From the NCBI GenBank assembly GCA_030744725.1, contig JASLPZ010000014.1, positions 1 through 39,768 of the forward strand: 39,768 bases of DNA, written 5' to 3'. The notes under the pieces were generated by a model, which was given only the letters and a program-made list of their open reading frames with translations, was not told the origin of the DNA and did no database searches. The stretch's first letter is position 1, and each line of letters opens with the position of its first letter. Shown here piece after piece: positions 35,622 to 39,768 of the stretch. Position numbers and translations under genes: made by a program. This stretch comes from ARS98 sp030744725 (lineage in GTDB: Bacteria > Planctomycetota > Planctomycetia > Pirellulales > Pirellulaceae).

Positions 35622-36044
35622 ATGGAAAACTTTGAATCGTTGTCGCACGGCCGTTGGGAGTGCAAGTACCACATAGTGTTCATTCCGAAGTATCGCAGAA
35701 AGGTGATTTATGGCAAGTTGCGTTCCGCGATAGGGCGAATCATTCGGGATTTGTGCCAACAGAAAGGAGTAGAAGTTTTGGAGGGGCATGCGATGCCCGA
35801 CCATATCCACGTATGCCTCAAGATCCCACCAAAGTATGCGGTGTCGTATATCATTGGGTTCGTGAAAGGCAAGAGCGCGGTTCGTGTTCATCGAGAGCTT
35901 CTGAAGGAGCGACGAATGACAGGCCTGCACTTTTGGGCGTCAGGCTATTGGGTGAGCACAGTGGGGCGTGATGAAGCGGCAGTGCGACGCTACATACGTG
36001 AGCAGGACAACTGGGACAAGGGACAGGGGAAACTGTTCGACTAA
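35622..36044 (+). CDS. tnpA: IS200/IS605-family transposase TnpA (Y1, HUH)
   Basis: At 140 aa the product has the full length of IS200-type TnpA. The N-terminal YHIVFIPKYRRKVIYGKLR block, the HUH metal motif in GHAMPDHIHVCL (His-Ile-His) and the catalytic Tyr in VRRYIREQD are all present, with LHFWASGYWVSTVGRDE between them, as in active members. The enzyme cuts and joins single-stranded DNA at hairpin ends. The frame is uninterrupted and a good AGGAG site precedes the ATG, so it may be active. No tnpB accessory gene is present. It is flanked by hairpins at 35592-35605 and 36067-36113. Confidence 0.93.
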   Translation: MENFESLSHGRWECKYHIVFIPKYRRKVIYGKLRSAIGRIIRDLCQQKGVEVLEGHAMPDHIHVCLKIPPKYAVSYIIGFVKGKSAVRVHRELLKERRMTGLHFWASGYWVSTVGRDEAAVRRYIREQDNWDKGQGKLFD

Positions 36045-36066
36045 CTTAACTATCGCAACTAAAACC

Positions 36067-36113
36067 AGCCCCAGCGGGGCTTATCCTCACGCAAACGCCC
36101 CGCTTTGCGGGGC
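36067..36113. repeat. Right-end hairpins of the IS200-type element
   Basis: Two stem-loops follow tnpA: AGCCCC-AGC-GGGGCT (36067-36081) and GCCCCGC-TTT-GCGGGGC (36097-36113). The first mirrors the left hairpin and probably marks the right end. The second and its flank (GCAAACGCCCCGCTTTGCGG) recur in slightly decayed form at 37079-37097. They may also help end transcription, though no T-run follows. Confidence 0.55.
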
Positions 36114-36119
36114 AAGCCA

Positions 36120-36345
36120 AAGCCACGGCCTACGGCCGTGGTCGATTACTGTGTCTTAATCCCACGGTCTGCGACCGTGGGACCCTGAAAGGCTCCGCCG
36201 CACGTGGGCTGGTCGGGAGACCAGCGCACAACGGAGAGTCGGGAGACCAGCGCACAACGGAGAGTCGGGAGACCAGCCCACTGCCTGTTGTGGAGTGGTC
36301 TCCCGACCGCTCCACTTGGCTGTCCGTAGGTCTCCCCTGACCAGA
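36120..36345. repeat. REP-like hairpin cluster with 26-bp tandem units
   Basis: From left to right: CACGGCC-TAC-GGCCGTG (36124-36140); CCCACGGTC-TGC-GACCGTGGG (36160-36180); a GGCTCCGCCGCACGTGGGC block; then the 26-bp unit GTCGGGAGACCAGCGCACAA plus CGGAGA, twice in tandem (36212-36237, 36238-36263) and a third partial copy; and finally an inverted GGTCTCCCGACC (36297-36308). The same parts occur in reverse orientation at 22885-23111. Confidence 0.8.
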
Positions 36346-36355
36346 ACACGCATCC

Positions 36356-36912
36356 ATGACAACCGAACGCTACAGCATCACAGACGGCGCATACGTTTAC
36401 CTTGTCGCCCACAGTATTGTCGACTAGCTACCGGTTTTCATCTCAGAATCAGTTTGCAAAATCGTCATCGATAGTTTGAAGTTCTGCCATCACAAGAAGG
36501 GCCTCCGAACAAACGCGTTTGTCATCATGCCCACACACATGCATGCGATCGTGTTCGACGCAGATTTCGACAACGAGCGCCTTCAGCGGTCACTCACCGA
36601 ATTCCGAGAATTCACGGGGCGGACACTCAGCGACTATTGCTCATGTCACATGCCCAGCTGTTTTCTGGAGACGTTACGGGTGTCATCGACCGCAGATCGT
36701 GAACGACGTGTCTGGCAACCGAGCCGACACCCGGAAGGGCTACAGACGGAGAAGTTCTGGCGACAGAAGTTGGACTACCTGCACGAGAGAACTCGGATCG
36801 GAGGGGGCTTATAACACGAGCGGCGTACTGGCGGTTGTCGTCCGCAGTCTACTATGTTTCGGATGGGGCAGAATTGTGTGATGTGAAAATCAGTGCAATT
36901 GACTGGACGTGA
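36356..36912 (+). pseudogene. REP-associated tyrosine transposase (RAYT) pseudogene
   Basis: From ATG 36356 the frame reads MTTERYSITDGAYVYLVAHSIVD, hits TAG at 36425-36427 (codon 24), and continues LPVFISESVCKIVIDSLKFCHHKKG and FVIMPTHMHAIV. The HUH motif (His-Met-His) is intact and the KLDYLHE segment holds the expected catalytic Tyr. Just after it, GAGAGAAC (36785-36792) carries an extra GA; removing it restores ENSDRRGLITRAAYWRLSSAVYYV through to WT and TGA at 36910-36912. The repaired protein would be 184 aa, normal for RAYTs, which mobilise REP elements. Two lesions make the copy inactive unless readthrough occurs. It sits between two REP-like clusters. Confidence 0.85.
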
Positions 36913-37212
36913 AGCCAGGAGAGGAGACCTTCGGTCGGCCAGGCGAGCGGGTCAGGAGACCAGCCCACAACGTGTGGCGCGAGAAATCTACCGGTGTTGT
37001 GGCACTGTCTCCCGAGCGTGCCACGGTGGTGCATCACGACTCACCGATTGACCTTCCCTCCGAACGTGTTGTTTCATGCAAGCGCCCCGCTTTGCGGGTC
37101 AAGCCAAAGCCACGGGCCGTGGTCGATTATTCAAGGTAGGACCGCGCGTCCCGTGGCGGTTCCGAGTTAGATGAGTTTGCGAACTGATCAAACTGAAAGC
37201 GGGGCCCACAGG
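36913..37212. repeat. Degraded REP-like cluster right of the RAYT pseudogene
   Basis: The segment contains GGTCAGGAGACCAGCCCACAA (36951-36971), GTTGTGGCACTGTCTCCCGAG (36995-37015) with CGTGCCACGGTGGTGCATCA, which correspond to parts of the 22.9-kb cluster, and 37079-37135, a decayed direct copy of 36091-36156 (CGCCCCGCTTTGCGG, CAAGCCAAAGCCACGG, CGTGGTCGATTA). No gene is seen. Confidence 0.65.
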
Positions 37213-37506
37213 ATGCAACTAGAGACTATCTTCAACCGCGTGATGGACTACAAGCCGTTTGTAGTGAAACAGAAGGAAGTGGCAACGTTCTTTGAGGTGA
37301 GCTGGGACCACGTATGCCACTCCGCAAAACAGATGGTTTCATGGGGATTATCGCACCGCAACCTCGATGGGATCGAATCGATTGGCCTCGATGATTTGCA
37401 TTGGAAACGCGGCCACAAGTATCAGACACCGACTGCAGGTTGGTCGGGGAGCGGGTCGCCGCAACCGAGCGATAGCTCGCATCGGTCCGAGGCACAGTCT
37501 CGCTAG
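37213..37506 (+). pseudogene. ISL3-family transposase remnant with internal deletion
   Basis: The frame from ATG 37213 begins MQLETIFNRVMDYKPFVV, like the N-terminus of ISL3 transposases, then jumps to KQKEVATFFEVSWDHVCHSAKQMVSWGLSHRNLDGIESIGLDDLHWKRGHKYQ, which matches the segment around the first catalytic Asp (GIxxIGxDExxWxRGHxY). The zinc-finger region of roughly 100 residues normally lying between is missing. After HKYQ the homology fails and the tail is the 81-bp repeat copy B. The rest of the transposase is absent. Confidence 0.7.
37426..37506. repeat. 81-bp dispersed repeat, copy B
   Basis: Copy B of the 81-bp repeat described for 26326-26406. It directly follows the ISL3 remnant and ends CTCGCTAG, as copy A ends CTCGTTAG. 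One frame (DCRLVGERVAATER) resembles ISL3 transposase sequence after the GHKY motif, so it could be decayed transposase DNA. Confidence 0.6.
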
Positions 37507-37661
37507 GCCTACCATGGACAAGGCGTCTGAATCCGAACAACTCCCGGATCGGCGCCAACCTCGAAGTTGGCCGCTGCGATGACAAGAAAGGCGATGCCAG
37601 CCAGGCGTCAACGACTTGCTTTGAGGCCAACGGGCTCGAAGCTCAGAACTTCGCGTTGCGA

Positions 37662-39768
37662 TTAGAGCAAGCCGTCCAGGAACGAATCGTCACCAAATAC
37701 TCCGGCGACGTCATCGGCGAATTCATCCAGAATCTCGTCGACTCGCGATGTCGCCGTAGTGTCGTTCGATTGCGACGAGGCAAGTCGCGTCGCCGGAATA
37801 GAGGGTCGAGCGTTACTGAGACCGAGGCGGCCAAAGTAGTCTTCCTCGCCGGCCGCAGTTGCATCCCGTCGTGGACCGACGTCCATTTGGCTTCCAAGGT
37901 GATCGTCACTGTGCAGCGGCAGGAAACCGAACGCGTCAACGTTGACCAGACTCGCTTCGCCTTCACCCTGATGAACCGGGCCACCGAAAGCGCCTTCACC
38001 CTCGCCTCCGCTTCCTTCCGAATTGATGCAATTGATGATAATCAACACATCGGCAGGAGAGACGATGCCGTCGCCGTTGACATCATAATACGGTGGAGGC
38101 GGAGGCGTCGTTTCCGGATCCAAGATACTGCCATCGGGTCCGCTATTGAGGCGGTTGATAACAATCAAAGCGTCCTGTGGTGAGACGATTCCATCGTTGT
38201 TAACGTCCTTGTTGTTTCGCGGGTTTTGCCAGAGCGCCGTCGAATTAACTTGGATGGTCACGATGGCCGTGTTGGAGACCAGGTTTTCGCCATCGACCGC
38301 TTCGTACGTGAAGCTATCACCTCCGACAAATCCAACGGTGGGTGTGTACACAAACGACCCATCCGAATTCAGGTTCAAGGTCCCGTTACTGGGTCCATTG
38401 ACCACACGGGCACTGAGTGGTCCTTCGTCATCCGTGTCGTTGGCCAGGACACCATCCTGTGCGGAGACGGTCAGAGTCGTGTTGCTATCGGTTGTATAAC
38501 TTTCTCCGACGGCGATAGGATTTTCGGGATCGCTCAGGACATCGATCGAGACGGTAACTATGTTCGACGACAGTATCCCGTCGGATGCGCGATATTGGAA
38601 CGTGTCCAGTCCGTTGAAGTTCGTTCGTGGCGTATAGGCAAACGAACCGTTCGCTTGCAGGGTAACCGCACCATTTCCTGGCTGAGATACGATCAGTGCA
38701 GAGAGAGTGTCATTTTCCGGATCGGAGTCATTGGTCAGCACTCCCGTCACAACATCGACCTCCAGTGTCTGATCTTCCAAGATCGAATACGGGCCGTCGT
38801 CTTGACCAACGGGAGCATCGTTCCGCCCACCAACGGTAATCGTGACGGTTGCATCATTGGAGACCGAATTGCCGGCTCCAGTACCATCACTGATGGAATA
38901 GACGAACTCGTCACGCGCCGACTGACCTGGCTGCAATGCCTGCAACATTGGAGCGTCTGTCGGATCGTACTCAACGGTGCCGTCGCTGTTAACGATCAAC
39001 GCGGCCCCCAGCTTGCTCAACGACTGAGCCTGAATCACTGTCAGCGTGTTCGCCGGTATGTCGATATCAAAATCATTATCCAAGACGCCTTTGCCTGCAA
39101 TCGTCAACTTCTCGTCTTCGTATGTTGCATAGGCATCGGGCACTGCGACTGGCGCGTCATTAACAGCGTTGACCGTAAGATTAACGGCTCCAGTTGCCCG
39201 TTCTCCAGCGGCGTCCTCAACATCATATGTAAACTGATCGGTACCGTTGAAATTGGCAGGGGGTGTATACGTAACGATGCCGTTTACAAGTGTGACAGCT
39301 CCACCCGCATTGCTATCAGGCGTGACGCCAACCACGGTCAGCAGTTCGTTTTGTTCATCCAAGGGACCGCCAAAGTCATTGGCGATGAGCCCGGTCGTTG
39401 GATCGTCGGCGACAATCGTCAATACCTCGTCTTCATTCACCAGTCGAGAATCATCAATGGCAATCGGTGGGTCGTTCACAGGCGTAACGGTCACCGAAAC
39501 CACTCCTGCCCCTTGTTTCGGGTCAAGCGCGCCATTGGTCGTTCCATTGTCTTCGACGGTATAGACAAATGTCGCTACTCCGTTGAAGTCAGCCGGTGCC
39601 TGGAATGCAATCAAGTTACCCAACAGGGTGACCGTGGAACCGCTCGGATTCAACGCGGTAACCTCCGTAACGGTCAGCGTCTGATTCGCTTCGTTGGCTG
39701 CACCGCGACTGTCATTGGCCACAATTGTCGGTACATCAATGATCGTTTCGGTATCTTCCAGTGCGGTT
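37662..39768 (-). CDS. Giant tandem-repeat (Ig/cadherin-like) protein with dockerin, 5' part outside window
   Basis: The frame is open to the window edge: beyond the last internal Met it continues upstream as ALEDTETIIDVPTIVAND, so the visible 701 residues are the C-terminal part. It consists of Ig-like tandem-95/VCBS-type repeats, each with an (A/P)PxAxDDxYxxxED start and a NGxFxYTPxxxFxGxDxFxYxxxDG core (about five visible). A type I dockerin follows (KDVNNDGIVSPQDALIVINRLN and YDVNGDGIVSPADVLIIINCIN, two Ca-binding loops), then a GGEGEG linker and an acidic C-terminal helix (DEILDEFADDVAGVFGDD). It is probably cell-surface or secreted and attached through the dockerin. It converges with the M36 gene. 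Confidence 0.9.
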   Translation of the reverse strand, partial: TALEDTETIIDVPTIVANDSRGAANEANQTLTVTEVTALNPSGSTVTLLGNLIAFQAPADFNGVATFVYTVEDNGTTNGALDPKQGAGVVSVTVTPVNDPPIAIDDSRLVNEDEVLTIVADDPTTGLIANDFGGPLDEQNELLTVVGVTPDSNAGGAVTLVNGIVTYTPPANFNGTDQFTYDVEDAAGERATGAVNLTVNAVNDAPVAVPDAYATYEDEKLTIAGKGVLDNDFDIDIPANTLTVIQAQSLSKLGAALIVNSDGTVEYDPTDAPMLQALQPGQSARDEFVYSISDGTGAGNSVSNDATVTITVGGRNDAPVGQDDGPYSILEDQTLEVDVVTGVLTNDSDPENDTLSALIVSQPGNGAVTLQANGSFAYTPRTNFNGLDTFQYRASDGILSSNIVTVSIDVLSDPENPIAVGESYTTDSNTTLTVSAQDGVLANDTDDEGPLSARVVNGPSNGTLNLNSDGSFVYTPTVGFVGGDSFTYEAVDGENLVSNTAIVTIQVNSTALWQNPRNNKDVNNDGIVSPQDALIVINRLNSGPDGSILDPETTPPPPPYYDVNGDGIVSPADVLIIINCINSEGSGGEGEGAFGGPVHQGEGEASLVNVDAFGFLPLHSDDHLGSQMDVGPRRDATAAGEEDYFGRLGLSNARPSIPATRLASSQSNDTTATSRVDEILDEFADDVAGVFGDDSFLDGLL

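Noticed and set aside
36067..36113. Intrinsic terminator after tnpA
   Set aside because: The stems are strong but not followed by a T-run; they fit better as IS200 end structures.
36130..36412. Minus-strand ORFs of 68-88 codons between IS200 and the RAYT pseudogene
   Set aside because: They are translations of the 26-bp tandem units and the RAYT opposite strand.

Overview
The window looks like a chromosomal segment of a planctomycete, most likely of the Pirellulaceae type. The evidence is: two giant secreted proteins with type I dockerin modules and Gly-Glu-rich linkers, one carrying the LFEQLEDRRLLA N-terminal export motif typical of this group; a BBP7-type outer-membrane barrel protein with a Pro/Gly/Gln-rich passenger; a kinase-like protein with the planctomycete N-terminal extension; a Tat-exported propeller and a LamG/PQQ propeller; and mostly short, independently transcribed genes of moderate GC. 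No rRNA, tRNA or CRISPR was found.

Layout. 0-2.7 kb: His-rich lipoprotein (-), small membrane protein (-), COG0523/CobW GTPase (+). 2.9-6.9 kb: a compact exported hydrolase operon (+) in which a duplicated S51 (cyanophycinase-like) peptidase, an SMP-30/gluconolactonase-like propeller and a P1/DmpA-type (S58) peptidase are joined by ATGA stop/start overlaps. 7.0-10.1 kb: an unrecognised 260-aa protein, then an ABC ATPase/permease pair. 10.2-17.7 kb, all (-): rhomboid-like protein with a helical C-terminal region, SGNH hydrolase, Tat propeller, and a 1208-aa LamG/PQQ protein with an embedded methyltransferase-like segment. 18.1-20.8 kb (+): response regulator-STAS fusion, small membrane protein, solitary flagellar rod/hook-type protein. 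20.8-26.2 kb (-): MBL hydrolase resembling GntH, small membrane-anchored protein, large membrane-anchored pseudokinase. 27.0-35.3 kb (+): outer-membrane protein and a 1913-aa M36 metallopeptidase with B-type, GEVED, Ig-like, cohesin-like and dockerin modules. 35.3-37.6 kb is a mobile-element island: an intact IS200-type TnpA, a RAYT pseudogene whose two lesions can be read directly, an ISL3 transposase remnant and REP-like hairpin clusters. The right edge is the 3' part of a tandem-repeat dockerin protein (-), which faces the M36 gene across the island.

The most interesting structure lies between genes. At least five copies of a palindromic element, with variants of a TCGCTCCGCGA core, are scattered over 19 kb. 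Their stem bases differ between copies but change in compensating pairs, and two copies contribute or abut a gene's stop codon. A second family (CACGGCC/GGCCGTG hairpins plus 26-bp GTCGGGAGACC tandem units) clusters around the IS200/RAYT island and behind the pseudokinase gene. A third 81-bp sequence occurs twice, about 75 percent identical without gaps, with a conserved hairpin. Several proteins combine recognisable folds with lost catalytic residues: the pseudokinase, the N-terminal S51 half, the STAS domain without its phosphoserine and the methyltransferase-like insert without motif I. All function calls are read by eye from sequence motifs; no database search was run.
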